The notes below the pieces were generated by a model that saw only the letters and a list, made by a program, of their open reading frames with translations, was not told the DNA's origin and made no database searches. Made by a program: the position numbers and the translations under genes. Shown in pieces: positions 1-9,182 of a DNA stretch of 64,000 bases. This DNA is from Leminorella richardii (GTDB lineage: Bacteria > Pseudomonadota > Gammaproteobacteria > Enterobacterales > Enterobacteriaceae): NCBI RefSeq assembly GCF_900478135.1, contig NZ_LS483470.1:799501-863500 (forward strand), given 5' to 3'. The stretch's first letter is position 1, and the number at the start of each line of letters is the position of its first letter.

Positions 1-179
1 ATTTCGGTGCCTTCCTGCAAAAAATCCCCGGCTGCTTTGTCTTTTTAGGCAATGGTGATGATACCGATGCTAAAGGCAGCACTCCCTTACACAACGCCTG
101 CTATGACTTCAATGACGATATTTTACTCACTGGCGCAGAGTATTTTGCTGAAATAGTGAAGATTCGCTTGCCAAAATAA
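1..179 (+). CDS. M20-family metallopeptidase/amidohydrolase, C-terminal end (partial)
   Basis: The window opens inside this gene. Only the last 58 codons, read in the frame that begins at base 3, and the TAA at 177-179 are present. The peptide has an IPG..F.FLGNGDD segment followed by HN..YDFND and a short helical tail. This is the pattern at the end of M20 amidohydrolases (hippurate hydrolase or aminoacylase type), where the His and Asp residues belong to the metal site and the C-terminal helix packs on the catalytic domain. Substrate cannot be inferred from the tail. A hairpin terminator follows 22 bases after the stop, so this is the last gene of its transcript. Confidence 0.6.
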   Translation, partial: FGAFLQKIPGCFVFLGNGDDTDAKGSTPLHNACYDFNDDILLTGAEYFAEIVKIRLPK

Positions 180-201
180 GTATCAACTCTATTGCTGTAC
201 T

Positions 202-233
202 AAAAGTGCGCTTCGACGATCGGGCGCACTTTT
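202..233 (+). terminator. Rho-independent terminator after the M20 gene
   Basis: Perfect 10-bp stem, AAAAGTGCGC (202-211) pairing with GCGCACTTTT (224-233), with a 12-base loop and a T-rich continuation. It lies 22 bases after the stop of the peptidase fragment. Confidence 0.8.
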
Positions 234-871
234 ACTTTTTGCTGTGGATGATTCTGGCAACCATATTGGATTTTCTATCAGCATCGCGGCTAAAAAAAGA
301 ACAGGCTGCCAGCGAACTAAATCACAAAGTGTTATTTTCCCCTCTTTGGGTAAAGGAGCTATTTAATAGTCTATTTCTAATTTTTTATTTTAAAAATTAC
401 GGATTATCTCGAATTTAATTGTTTTTTTATCGGAGAAATCGTGTTTTTTGAAATATAAGCCTTAGCCAATATGAAAGCATTTTGAGATGAGAATATAAAA
501 ATAAGAAGTAGATCAATGTTATTCAATACTTTGAATTATAATGATTTTTATTCCTATCTTTCGATTTTTTTAATAAAAAATCATTTAAATACAAAGAATA
601 ACGTTAGTTATGACAGACAGGCGAATAAGCGTTAGTATACTCCGATTGAGGTACCGGCAGGCTGTTTTTTGAACGGAATCATATTTTTGACAATGGATAT
701 TGTTACTTTATTCACTTTTATTTCTGAAATTAGCTCATCTAACAATTCCATTATGTATTTTATTATATAACGATAGTTGGGCGGTCTTCAATGGGTTGTG
801 TAATTAAATATATAACGATGTGTAACGCTTTACTATAAAAATGTTTTTTAACAAAGAAGGTTATTTTCACT
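234..871. other. AT-rich non-coding stretch upstream of the tor genes
   Basis: About 640 bases without a convincing gene. Near the right end the ten bases ATATAACGAT occur twice, at 765-774 and 810-819, 45 bases apart, followed by a good ribosome binding site (AGAAGG, 855-860) for the cytochrome gene. The repeat could be a regulator site for the respiratory operon, but it does not match the E. coli TorR box as I remember it. Nothing else is recognised. Confidence 0.4.
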
Positions 872-1963
872 ATGGCAATAAGGAAGTCTAAGCTTTTCTG
901 GGGCATTGTCCTGGGAGCTATTATTGGGGCAATCGCGTTTGGTGGCAGCTCTTATATGCTGCATAAAACCTCAGAAACCAGTTTCTGTCTATCCTGTCAC
1001 ACGATGCAGGCGCCGTATGAGGAGTATCAGGGTTCTGTTCATTTCAAAAACCAAAAAGGCATACGCGCCGAGTGTTCTGACTGCCATATTCCACAGGAAC
1101 CGCTCGACTTCTTTATCGCCAAGATGAAGGCCAGTAAAGACGTTTACCATCAGTTTGTCAGCAAAAAAATCGACACGCCGGAGCTGTATGAAGAGCACCG
1201 TTTGGCAATGGCGCAAACGGTTTGGGATCAGCTAAAGGCGACTGACTCAGCCACCTGCCGTTCCTGCCATACGTTTGACGCAATGGATTTAGCCTCTCAA
1301 AGCCAGGATGCGCAGAAGATGCACAACCTCGGCATTAAAGAGAAGCAGACCTGTATCGATTGCCACAAGGGTGTCGCTCACTTCCCGCCTGAAATCAAAA
1401 TAGATGACAAAGCGCTGGATGAAGTGATGGCTACAGCGAAGCAGACTACAGCAGAAGCCAAAGAGGTCTATCCGGCAACGCCTATCAAGATGGGTGATTT
1501 AGCGACTGTGTATCCGGCGACGGCACTGAAGGTGATCAAGGCAGACGGCGCAACGCGTGAAGTTGAACTGCTTGGCTCACAGATGAAAGGCGCCGAGCAG
1601 GTTATCTATCTGGCACAGGGGCAGCGTCTGATCCTCGCAAGCCTGAGTGAAGCAGGGCAGGCCGCTCTGAAGGTTCAGGGTGACTACGTTAAGGATGACT
1701 ACGACAATGAGTGGCGCCCGGTCAGCCTGACGGGAACGGTTACTGAACCCGTATTGGCCGATAGAAAAGCGCTGTGGGGCTATGCAGAAAACCTGGATAC
1801 CGTCTACTGTTCCGGCTGTCACGCCAAGATTTCATCCAAGCACTATACCGCCAACGCCTGGCCCGCAGTTGCTAAAGGCATGGGGGATAGGACTGACATT
1901 ACGCCACAGAATTTAGATATTTTGACCAGGTATTTCCAATACAACGCGAAAGATATGAAGTAA
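872..1963 (+). CDS. torY: Pentaheme c-type cytochrome of TMAO respiration (TorY/TorC family)
   Basis: Membrane-anchored multiheme cytochrome that carries electrons from menaquinol to a periplasmic TMAO or S-oxide reductase. 363 residues: one N-terminal transmembrane anchor (about 8-30), then CXXCH heme motifs at 39-43, 68-72, 129-133 and 161-165 (NapC/NirT-type domain) and a fifth at 313-317 in the C-terminal extension. The five-heme layout defines the TorC/TorY/DorC group. The length and the ending ILTRYFQYNAKDMK are closer to E. coli TorY (366 aa) than TorC (390 aa) as I recall them. ATG at 872 follows AGAAGG at 855-860. The gene lies 54 bases before the reductase and is surely co-transcribed with it. 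Confidence 0.9.
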   Translation: MAIRKSKLFWGIVLGAIIGAIAFGGSSYMLHKTSETSFCLSCHTMQAPYEEYQGSVHFKNQKGIRAECSDCHIPQEPLDFFIAKMKASKDVYHQFVSKKIDTPELYEEHRLAMAQTVWDQLKATDSATCRSCHTFDAMDLASQSQDAQKMHNLGIKEKQTCIDCHKGVAHFPPEIKIDDKALDEVMATAKQTTAEAKEVYPATPIKMGDLATVYPATALKVIKADGATREVELLGSQMKGAEQVIYLAQGQRLILASLSEAGQAALKVQGDYVKDDYDNEWRPVSLTGTVTEPVLADRKALWGYAENLDTVYCSGCHAKISSKHYTANAWPAVAKGMGDRTDITPQNLDILTRYFQYNAKDMK

Positions 1964-2017
1964 TACAGAGATGTAGCAGTAGGACTTGAAATAATTATTA
2001 ATAGAAGAGGATAACCT

Positions 2018-4471
2018 ATGAACGTATCACGTCGAGGTTTTATTAAAGGTGCAGGTGTAACCGCTGGGGCTATGGCGATATCCTCAGCAATCCCTCTTCC
2101 GGCTTGGGCAGAAGCCCCGGCAGGAACCGTACTGACCGCAGGCCGCTGGGGCGCGATGTACGTTGAGGTAAAAGATGGGAAAGTGATTTCTTCTAAAGGG
2201 GCGCTGGCTAAAACTGTGCCAAACAGTCTGCAAACGACGGCTCCCGATCAGCTTTATACTAACGCTCGGGTCAAGTATCCGATGGTGCGCAAAGGCTTTA
2301 TGGCGAATCCAACCGCGCCGGACGGCAAGCGCGGCAGCGATGAGTTTGTTCGCGTTTCTTGGGACGAAGCCTACAAGCTTATCCACGAGCAGCATATGCG
2401 TATCCGTAAGGCATACGGCCCGTCTTCTGTGTTTGCCGGCTCTTACGGCTGGCGCTCCAGCGGCATTTTGCATAAGGCGCAAACCCTGCTGCAGCGCTAT
2501 ATGAGTCTGGCTGGTGGCTATTCTGGCCACTTGGGCGATTACTCAACCGGTGCCGCGCAGGTGATCATGCCGCACGTTGTTGGCTCTGTTGAAGTATATG
2601 AACAGCAGACTACCTATCCGGTTATTCTTGAAAACACTCAAGTTGTAGTGCTGTGGGGGATGAACCCGCTAAACACGCTGAAGATTGCGTGGACCAGCAC
2701 CGACGAGCAGGGCATTGAGTTCTTTAACCAGCTCAAGAGCTCCGGCAAGAAAGTGATTGCCATCGACCCAATGCGTTCTGAAACCATCGAGTTCTTTGGT
2801 GATAACGCCCAGTGGATTGCGCCAAACATGGGTACTGACGTCGCCATGATGCTGGGTATTGCCCACACGCTGGTGACCAAGTCACTGCATGATAAAGCGT
2901 TTTTGGAGAAGTACACCACCGGTTACGACAAGTTTGAAGAGTACCTGCTGGGTAAGTCTGACAACACGCCAAAAACTGCGGCTTGGGCAGCAGAAATCTG
3001 TGGTGTGCCGGCCGAGCAGCTTGAACTGCTGGCGGATATCTTTAGCAAGAACCGCACCATGATTATGGGCGGCTGGGGCATTCAGCGCCAGCAGTACGGT
3101 GAGCAGAAGCACTGGATGCTGGTGACGCTGGCAGCCATGCTGGGCCAGATCGGTACGGAAGGCGGCGGCTTCGGCTTCTCCTACCACTACTCGAACGGCG
3201 GCAACCCGACCCGCGCGGGCGGCGTACTGCCTGCGATTTCGTCCTCTGTGGCGGGTCTTTCTTCCGCAGGGAACGATTGGGCTGCGTCTGAAGCGGTAGC
3301 CAGCTTCCCGCTGGCGCGCATTACTGAAGCGCTGGAAAGCCCTAACACTAAGTTCCAGCACAACGGCCACGAGCTGACCTTCCCTGAGATCAAAATGATC
3401 TGGTGGGCAGGTGGTGCAAACTTTACTCACCATCAGGACACCAACCGCCTAATCAAGGCCTGGCAAAAGCCGGAGATGATCGTTATTTCCGAGTGCTACT
3501 GGACAGCTGCGGCGAAGCATGCGGATATCGTTCTGCCTATCACGACGTCGTACGAGCGTAACGACCTGACCATGACCGGTGACTACAGTAACCAGCATCT
3601 GGTGCCGATGAAGCAGGTTGTTCCACCGATGCACGAGTCGCGTAACGACTTTGACGTGTTTGCTGACATGTCTGAGTTGCTCAAGCCGGGTGGCCGCAAG
3701 GTTTACACCGAAGGCAAAGAGGAAATGGACTGGCTGAAAGAGTTCTACGACGCGGCTCAGAAGGGCGCCCGTGCTCAGCGCGTGGCTATGCCGATGTTCA
3801 ATCAGTTCTGGCAGGAAAATAAACTGATTGAAATGCGTAAGAACGACAAAAACGAGAAGTTCGTTCGCTATTCAGAGTTCCGTGCCGATCCGGTGATGAA
3901 CCCGCTGGGTACGCCAAGCGGCAAGATCGAGATCTATTCCAAAACCATCGAAGGCTTTGGCTATAAAGACTGTCCGGCGCATCCAACCTGGCTGGCGCCT
4001 AAAGAGTGGAAAGGCTCAGCGAAAGAAGGGCAGCTGCAGCTGCTGACCGCGCACGCGGCTCATCGTCTGCACAGCCAGCTGAACTACGCTAAACTGCGCG
4101 AACTGTACGCTGTTGCGAACCGCGAGCCGATTACTATTCACCCAGAAGACGCCAAAGCGCGCGGCATTGCTGATGGCGATTTGGTTCGGGCGTTTAACGA
4201 TCGCGGCCAAGTGCTGGTGGGCGCTCACGTGTCCGACGGCATCAAGCAGGGCGTAGTCTGTATTCACGAAGGCGGCTGGCCGGATTTGGATCCCGCAACG
4301 GGCATCTGTAAGAACGGCGGCGCTAACGTGCTGACGGACGATATCCCGTCTTCACAACTGGCAAATGGCTGCTCCGGCAACTCTGCGCTGGTGTCTATTG
4401 AGAAATACACCGGGCCAGCGTTGACGCTGACAGCGTTTGATCCACCTAAGGGTGAACCAGCAGCAGCCTAA
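2018..4471 (+). CDS. torZ: Periplasmic TMAO / biotin sulfoxide-type molybdoenzyme (TorZ/TorA family)
   Basis: Molybdopterin (bis-MGD) terminal reductase for trimethylamine N-oxide or related S-/N-oxides, acting in the periplasm with the cytochrome encoded just upstream. The 817-residue product starts with a twin-arginine signal (SRRGFIK at 4-10, hydrophobic stretch, likely cleavage near AWAEA at 29-33). SYGWRSSG (142-149) and GDYSTG (173-178) are typical of the DMSO/TMAO/biotin sulfoxide reductase branch, in which a serine ligates molybdenum. The last 130 residues form the dinucleotide-binding domain. Length is near E. coli TorZ (809) and shorter than TorA (848). No torD-type chaperone gene follows, as in the E. 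coli torYZ operon. A terminator lies 30 bases after the stop. Confidence 0.88.
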   Translation: MNVSRRGFIKGAGVTAGAMAISSAIPLPAWAEAPAGTVLTAGRWGAMYVEVKDGKVISSKGALAKTVPNSLQTTAPDQLYTNARVKYPMVRKGFMANPTAPDGKRGSDEFVRVSWDEAYKLIHEQHMRIRKAYGPSSVFAGSYGWRSSGILHKAQTLLQRYMSLAGGYSGHLGDYSTGAAQVIMPHVVGSVEVYEQQTTYPVILENTQVVVLWGMNPLNTLKIAWTSTDEQGIEFFNQLKSSGKKVIAIDPMRSETIEFFGDNAQWIAPNMGTDVAMMLGIAHTLVTKSLHDKAFLEKYTTGYDKFEEYLLGKSDNTPKTAAWAAEICGVPAEQLELLADIFSKNRTMIMGGWGIQRQQYGEQKHWMLVTLAAMLGQIGTEGGGFGFSYHYSNGGNPTRAGGVLPAISSSVAGLSSAGNDWAASEAVASFPLARITEALESPNTKFQHNGHELTFPEIKMIWWAGGANFTHHQDTNRLIKAWQKPEMIVISECYWTAAAKHADIVLPITTSYERNDLTMTGDYSNQHLVPMKQVVPPMHESRNDFDVFADMSELLKPGGRKVYTEGKEEMDWLKEFYDAAQKGARAQRVAMPMFNQFWQENKLIEMRKNDKNEKFVRYSEFRADPVMNPLGTPSGKIEIYSKTIEGFGYKDCPAHPTWLAPKEWKGSAKEGQLQLLTAHAAHRLHSQLNYAKLRELYAVANREPITIHPEDAKARGIADGDLVRAFNDRGQVLVGAHVSDGIKQGVVCIHEGGWPDLDPATGICKNGGANVLTDDIPSSQLANGCSGNSALVSIEKYTGPALTLTAFDPPKGEPAAA

Positions 4472-4500
4472 CCTCGCTCTAGACGATGTCATCATATAAG

Positions 4501-4524
4501 GCCCCTGATTTTAGGGGCTTTTTT
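4501..4524 (+). terminator. Rho-independent terminator of the tor operon
   Basis: GCCCCT (4501-4506), six-base loop, AGGGGC (4513-4518), then six T. Ends the cytochrome-reductase transcript. Confidence 0.88.
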
Positions 4525-5041
4525 ATTGAAGGCTTGTGTTAACTAAAGCCATAGCGGTATGGCGATATAATAAATGAGTGTTTATTTTTTATTGTGGGTA
4601 TTTTTGTTTGGAAAAAATGTTTTGCTTATTCATGTGCTATCTTTTGTGTTATAAATCATCCCTCCTATATTGAATAGTTTTATTTTAAAATATCCAATTA
4701 TATTACTGTTAATATTCTTATTATTCATATTCTATGTGTTCTTGATGGTTATTAATTGTGCTTATAATAAATATCAGTTAATGAGAATTGTACGTGAAAT
4801 GATTTTTTTTGTTTTTCTTTTTTGATATTTGGGTTTTATTTTAATTAATTGATTTTGTTATATTTATTTTTTGTGTTTTTTATGTTGTCTAGAGATAAAT
4901 TTATTATTTATTGATGAATTAATTATTTTATTAATTTGTTGATCGATTACATATAAAGTGGGATTCTTTATAAGAAGAAGTTTTATTTCTCTCTTTTTCA
5001 TTAGCGTTTCTCCTATTGTGATTAAATTTAAAGGAGGAAGT
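4525..5041. other. Extremely AT-rich upstream region of the autotransporter gene
   Basis: About 520 bases of very AT-rich DNA with no gene, of the type usually silenced by H-NS in enterobacteria (inference). It ends in a strong ribosome binding site, AAGGAGG at 5031-5037, directly before the ATG at 5042. An open frame runs into it from 4958, but that extension lacks a ribosome binding site and would hide the signal peptide. Confidence 0.4.
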
Positions 5042-7730
5042 ATGAAAGTATTTAATAAGAGTGAATTTAGACTGTCAAAGCTGTCTGTATGCGTGTGCTC
5101 TTCTTTATTTTTACTCAGTCTGTCTTATTCGGCCGAGCCTGCGAGCTGTAGTTCTTCTGACGGCCAAACTTTAATTTGTACCGTTAAAGGCGGTATAGGG
5201 AGCTGGGGCGAGCGCATTCCGTCTATCATGTCGGGTGAATATGGCTTAATGAACACCTACGACTTCGTTGAAATAGACGCGAGCGGTTCTGCCGTTGCGG
5301 CGGGCGGAGTAGGGCCTCGCGGATACGGTATCTACGTTGACTACTCCGGTGTACTGACCTCCAAAACTCTTCTCATCACAACCAATGGTTCGGGCGCTGA
5401 CGGTATTCGGGTCAATAAAGGAGAGTATGACTTTACGGTTGCCGGGAAGCTGACGATTAATTCAAAGGGAACGTCCGGTGACGGAATTAACGTGGCCAAC
5501 TCCAATAACGCTGGTAGTCGCGTTTTCATCACGGGAGAACAGGCCTACATCGAAAGCAAAGGCGGGATTGGCGTTAGAGCCAACCTGACGTCCAACGCTC
5601 GGGGCAATGAAGTTCATCTGGCGAAAAACGCCACTATCGTTACGTTAGGCACGGGTTCTAACACTTACGCAGGGACGGGGATACGCGGTGTATGCTGGCG
5701 ATCGCAATAGCGATACGGTCAATACGCCGCTGGAAGATACGGCGAGGGTTTTCATTAACGACGGCAGCAGTATCCGTACCGAAGGGCGTAACGCCTATGC
5801 GGTTTATGCTAACAAAACCGGTGAGATACAGCTGGGTAGTACAACGATAAGCACTTCAGGTGCTTCTGCCCACGCTATCGTCGCAGAAGACGGAACCGTG
5901 ACTTACAGTGGGACAACCAAGATTTACAAAGGTGGGCAGGTTTATCTGACGGGCGATACCAATGTTTCGGTAACTGATCCGAACAGCTATGCGATGTTTT
6001 CATCGGGAGATGAGTCGTTCATCGGGTCTAAGTTTAAAGATGGAAGTGCCGCCTCTGGCATTTTTACCATAAATGGCTCTCTGGTGAGCCAAAATCTGGG
6101 CGTTATAGATTTAGCGATGGTCGACGGTAGTCACTTTATTGGTACAGCCAACTCTAATGAGTATGACGCGAGCGGCGTTCCTAATACGACGACTAACGGT
6201 ACTGTGAACTTAAACATCTCCGGCAGCAACAGCCTATGGGATATGACAGCCGACTCTGTTATTTCACGTTTGACGCTGACGGGCGCCACGCTGAGATTTG
6301 CTTCTCCAACCGATCCCGCTGCCTTTACACCTAAAACGCTCACTATTGCTGGGAACTATGCCGGTAACGGAGGCAATCTGGTGCTGAATACCGTTGTGGG
6401 CGGTGATAATTCTTTGAGCGACAGGCTGATCGTTGCCGGTGATGTAGAAGCGGGAACAACCTATGTCTCCATTGTTAACATAGGCGGCGGCGGCGATCTA
6501 ACGGTTGAAGGTATTAAAATTGTTGAGGTTGGCGGTCGATCCATTGGCGATTTCGTTAAACAGTCTCGTATTGTCGCGGGTGCCTATGACTACGATGTTG
6601 TTAAGGGCGCTTCGAATGAAAACTGGTATCTGTCCAGTAAAGTTCCGGTCGTTGACCCCGACCCGGATCCAGATCCCGATCCAGATCCAGATCCAGATCC
6701 AGATCCAGATCCGGAACCGGGAGGGCCTAGCCCGGGCGGTGAGAATAAATACCGTCCTGAATTTGGCAGCTATTTGGCTAACAGCTACGCGGCGAACACT
6801 ATGTTCCTGACGCGCCTGCACGATCGCTTGGGCGAAACCCAATATACCGACGTTTTGAGCGGTGAGCAGAAGGTCACGAGCATGTGGATGCGCAACGTGG
6901 GCAGCCATACCCGCTTTCGGGATAGCCACGAGCAGCTAAAAACCAAGAGCAATCGCTATGTGCTTCAGCTGGGTGGTGACCTAGCTCAGTGGAGCTCGGA
7001 TGGATTTGATCGCTGGCATCTGGGTGCCATGGTGGGTTACGGCAACACCCAGAGTAAGACGATATCTGATGTGACCTCCCACTACTCTCACGGGCAGGTT
7101 ACGGGCTACAGCGCGGGACTTTACGGCACGTGGTACGCCAATGAAGCGGATAAGACGGGGGCGTATCTGGACTCTTGGATACTCTATAGCTGGTTTGACA
7201 ATAAAGTGATGGGGGAAGACCGGGCTGCCGAGAAGTATAAGTCTCGCGGCGTGACGGCATCGGTTGAAGGAGGCTACAGCGTTAAGCTGGGCGAAAAAGG
7301 GCTGAACAGCTACTGGATCCAGCCGAAGGCGCAGGTCATTTGGATGGGCGTGCGGGCGAAGGATCACTACGAGCAGAGCGATGTGGCGGGAGGGCGCACT
7401 AAAGTCAGTGATGGTACTAATGGCAACCTGATGACACGCTTCGGCGTTCGAGCCTATATGAAAGGTCAGAGCGCGCAGGACGAAGGAAAAGATCGGACGT
7501 TCCAACCGTTTATTGAGGCTAACTGGATCCATAACACTCGGAACTACAGCGTGAAGATGGCGGACGTAAAGGATGAAATACGCGGCGTTAAAAATATCGG
7601 TGAGGTAAAAGTCGGTATTGAAGGGCAGTTGAACACGCGCCTGAACCTGTGGGGCAACGTGGCCCAGCAGGTTGGCGATGATGGCTACAGCGATACGTCT
7701 GCCATGCTGGGCGTGAAATACTCATTCTGA
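5042..7730 (+). pseudogene. Autotransporter adhesin (type Va secretion), interrupted by a one-base frameshift
   Basis: Surface protein made of a signal peptide (residues 1-33), a repetitive beta-helix passenger (pertactin/AIDA-like), an acidic Asp-Pro linker (6654-6719) and a C-terminal 12-strand barrel of about 280 residues that starts near 6745 and ends in YSF, the usual terminal outer-membrane signature. The start ATG at 5042 follows AAGGAGG. The reading frame from 5042 stops at 5710. The rest continues in another frame through 7730. Removing one G from the GGGG at 5677-5680 restores a continuous passenger reading TGYAVYAGDRN, so the two parts are one gene of about 890 residues. The break is either a sequencing or assembly error, a true mutation, or slippage-based on/off switching. 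Passenger and barrel otherwise look intact. Ligand unknown. Confidence 0.85.
6654..6719 (+). repeat. Tandem six-base repeat encoding an (Asp-Pro) linker
   Basis: Eleven tandem units, ten Asp-Pro and a final Glu-Pro, mostly GATCCA or a close variant. They separate the autotransporter passenger from its barrel. Because the unit is six bases, gain or loss of units keeps the reading frame and changes only linker length. Confidence 0.9.
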
Positions 7731-7797
7731 TCCGTCAGACTGTCACTCTTAAACGGTTTCCACAGGAAGGTGGTTGAAGAGTGATAACAAAAAGAAG

Positions 7798-7829
7798 AGG
7801 CCGCAGCCAGGCTTGCGCAGCGGCCTTTT
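7798..7829 (+). terminator. Terminator after the autotransporter gene
   Basis: AGGCCGC (7798-7804) pairs with GCGGCCT (7820-7826), followed by TTT. The 15-base loop can pair further inside. On the opposite strand the stem is followed by TCTTCTTTTTG, so it may work in both directions. Confidence 0.7.
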
Positions 7830-7880
7830 AGCCATTGCTTTAGCGATAGAAATAATAGAAATTAAAGAAAGCACAAAAAG

Positions 7881-8114
7881 GGCTGTCGTATCGTTGCGAT
7901 AACCAACTCTCTGCTGTCGCCCATTGTTCAGCATGCGGCGCTTAAGTTTATTACTGCCGTTAAACCACTTTCGTTTGCCGATCTGTTTGTGGCGCCTTTT
8001 GCTTTGGTTACCGCTCTGTCTTTGGAATACAGCCTGCCGACAAAGTATCAAACTGCCGGTTCACTGAAGGAGTTTGATAACATCATGCTGCGGCGTAAGA
8101 ACGTAGTGGTTTAG
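7881..8114 (+). pseudogene. Remnant of an RpiR/MurR-type regulator (C-terminal SIS domain)
   Basis: An open frame of 77 codons without a start runs from the GGC at 7881 to the TAG at 8112-8114. Its translation has the look of the end of a sugar-phosphate-sensing SIS domain: a RIVAITNS.LSPI strand-loop, then SFADLFVAPFALVTALSLE, then LKEFDNIMLRRKNVVV at the end, as in RpiR-family regulators. No N-terminal helix-turn-helix region is present, so this is probably a decayed fragment. The assignment rests on remembered family patterns only. It sits directly after the autotransporter terminator. Confidence 0.45.
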
Positions 8115-8851
8115 CGAGAGCCGACACATGGCGTCCGGTACGACGCTGTTTATCGTCTATGTCCTATGATTTGTTTTAAGGTGAGTTAATCGCTCTAGTG
8201 GTTGACCTGTTGCTCTTTCTTAAAAGCGTTCACGTTTTACTGAATCTACACGACTGTGTTGATATAACCTGTAGAGTTCCCACGCCTTTGCCATAAATGA
8301 ATAACTTTATTTTTGTCATTTTCTGCAACGAAGAGGTTATCGATTCTCTAGGGAGGGAAATCGTTAATTTTTTGCAAAGATACTTGACGATGAAATATTA
8401 TTTTTGATGAGTTGGTGTTTTTGACTTAAATCAATAAGCATAAGAATAATACATATTGGACAAATATCATTTCAGTTATATTTTAAGTGGTCATCACAAT
8501 AAAAAGCACAGATATGACATTTTTAACTAAAATGGATTTTTGAAAAATAACGTTTAATAACATAAAGATCTACCTGTTTATTTTGCTAAAATTTATTTAT
8601 CCATTAGAAATAATTACAAAAGTAATATTATAGATGAGATAAAAAAGTGCAAAATAAAACAAAAAAGGATTTAATATTTATTAATTTTGTTTTTCATTTA
8701 TAAAAATTCAGTTTACCTATTTTTATAGCATTAAGTATCTTGATTTCAACACACTATTGGTTTTTTATGAAACATGTGTTGCTTTACATAAGATTATAGA
8801 TCGTGTTTTAATGCGAATAAGATGGATTTTGGATAATTAGAGGAGCTTCTT
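8115..8851. other. AT-rich non-coding stretch
   Basis: About 740 bases with no supported gene, strongly AT-rich. It contains the first block shared with the fimbrial upstream region (8784-8813), listed separately. Confidence 0.4.
8784..8813 (+). promoter_or_regulatory. Upstream block shared with the fimbrial operon (copy 1)
   Basis: This 30-base stretch matches 16587-16616, upstream of the fimbrial operon, at 26 of 30 positions. The 14-base core ATCGTGTTTTAATG is identical. It lies 399 bases before the lipoprotein start; the fimbrial copy lies 535 bases before the fimbrial start. A regulator site or a promoter-distal element is inferred. Confidence 0.45.
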
Positions 8852-8935
8852 ATGGATGAGAAGTCAGCGTGTTCAAAGAATAATACCCGCTTTTTCTCTG
8901 GTATTTTTCAACTATTATTTAAAAATACCGATTAG
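8852..8935 (+). CDS. Candidate 27-residue small protein or leader peptide
   Basis: ATG at 8852 follows AGGAG at 8841-8845 at ideal spacing; the frame ends with TAG at 8935. The peptide has a charged start (MDEKSACSKNNTR) and a short hydrophobic aromatic centre (FFSGIFQLLF). A hairpin with an A/T-rich tail follows 14 bases later. A ribosome site this good is notable in otherwise non-coding AT-rich DNA. It could be a small membrane peptide or a leader ORF, or could be coincidence. No family recognised. Confidence 0.35.
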   Translation: MDEKSACSKNNTRFFSGIFQLLFKNTD

Positions 8936-8949
8936 ATTTTAACATGCGC

Positions 8950-8986
8950 TTCGCCTTTTTTATGAGGGCGAAAATATTATTTTTAT
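8950..8986 (+). terminator. Hairpin after the small ORF
   Basis: TTCGCC (8950-8955) pairs with GGCGAA (8967-8972) across an 11-base loop, followed by AATATTATTTTTATT. The U-run is imperfect, so this is a weak terminator candidate. Confidence 0.4.
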
Positions 8987-9114
8987 TAATCTATAAAATC
9001 GTATTTTCAAAGCATTAGGGAGATGGGGCGGGTAATCCTGAGTCTATTTTTCTATGATGATATCTCATGATTTATAACTATTTTGAGGTATGTGTTGGTT
9101 GTATAGTCAATTAG

Positions 9115-9131
9115 AAAGTAAAGCATGTGGC
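9115..9131 (+). promoter_or_regulatory. Proximal upstream block shared with the fimbrial gene (copy 1)
   Basis: AAAGTAAAGCATGTGGC lies 68 bases before the start at 9183. The fimbrial gene has the same 17 bases with one change (17050-17066), 72 bases before its start. Both genes also share ATGGAGTYTGTTATG across their ribosome sites and starts. Confidence 0.55.
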
Positions 9132-9182
9132 GTGCGTTGACTATTTTAATTAAAAGAATGTAATTCAAACATGGAGTCTGTT

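Noticed and set aside
206..418. 70-codon open frame after the M20 gene
   Set aside because: Its start lies inside the perfect terminator stem at 202-233, there is no ribosome site, and the composition is that of AT-rich spacer.
4958..5041. N-terminal extension of the autotransporter frame
   Set aside because: No ribosome site at 4958; AAGGAGG directly before the ATG at 5042 and the signal peptide fix the start there.
7749..8051. 100-codon minus-strand frame after the autotransporter
   Set aside because: Runs through the terminator hairpin and opposite the RpiR-like remnant; no ribosome site or recognisable domain.
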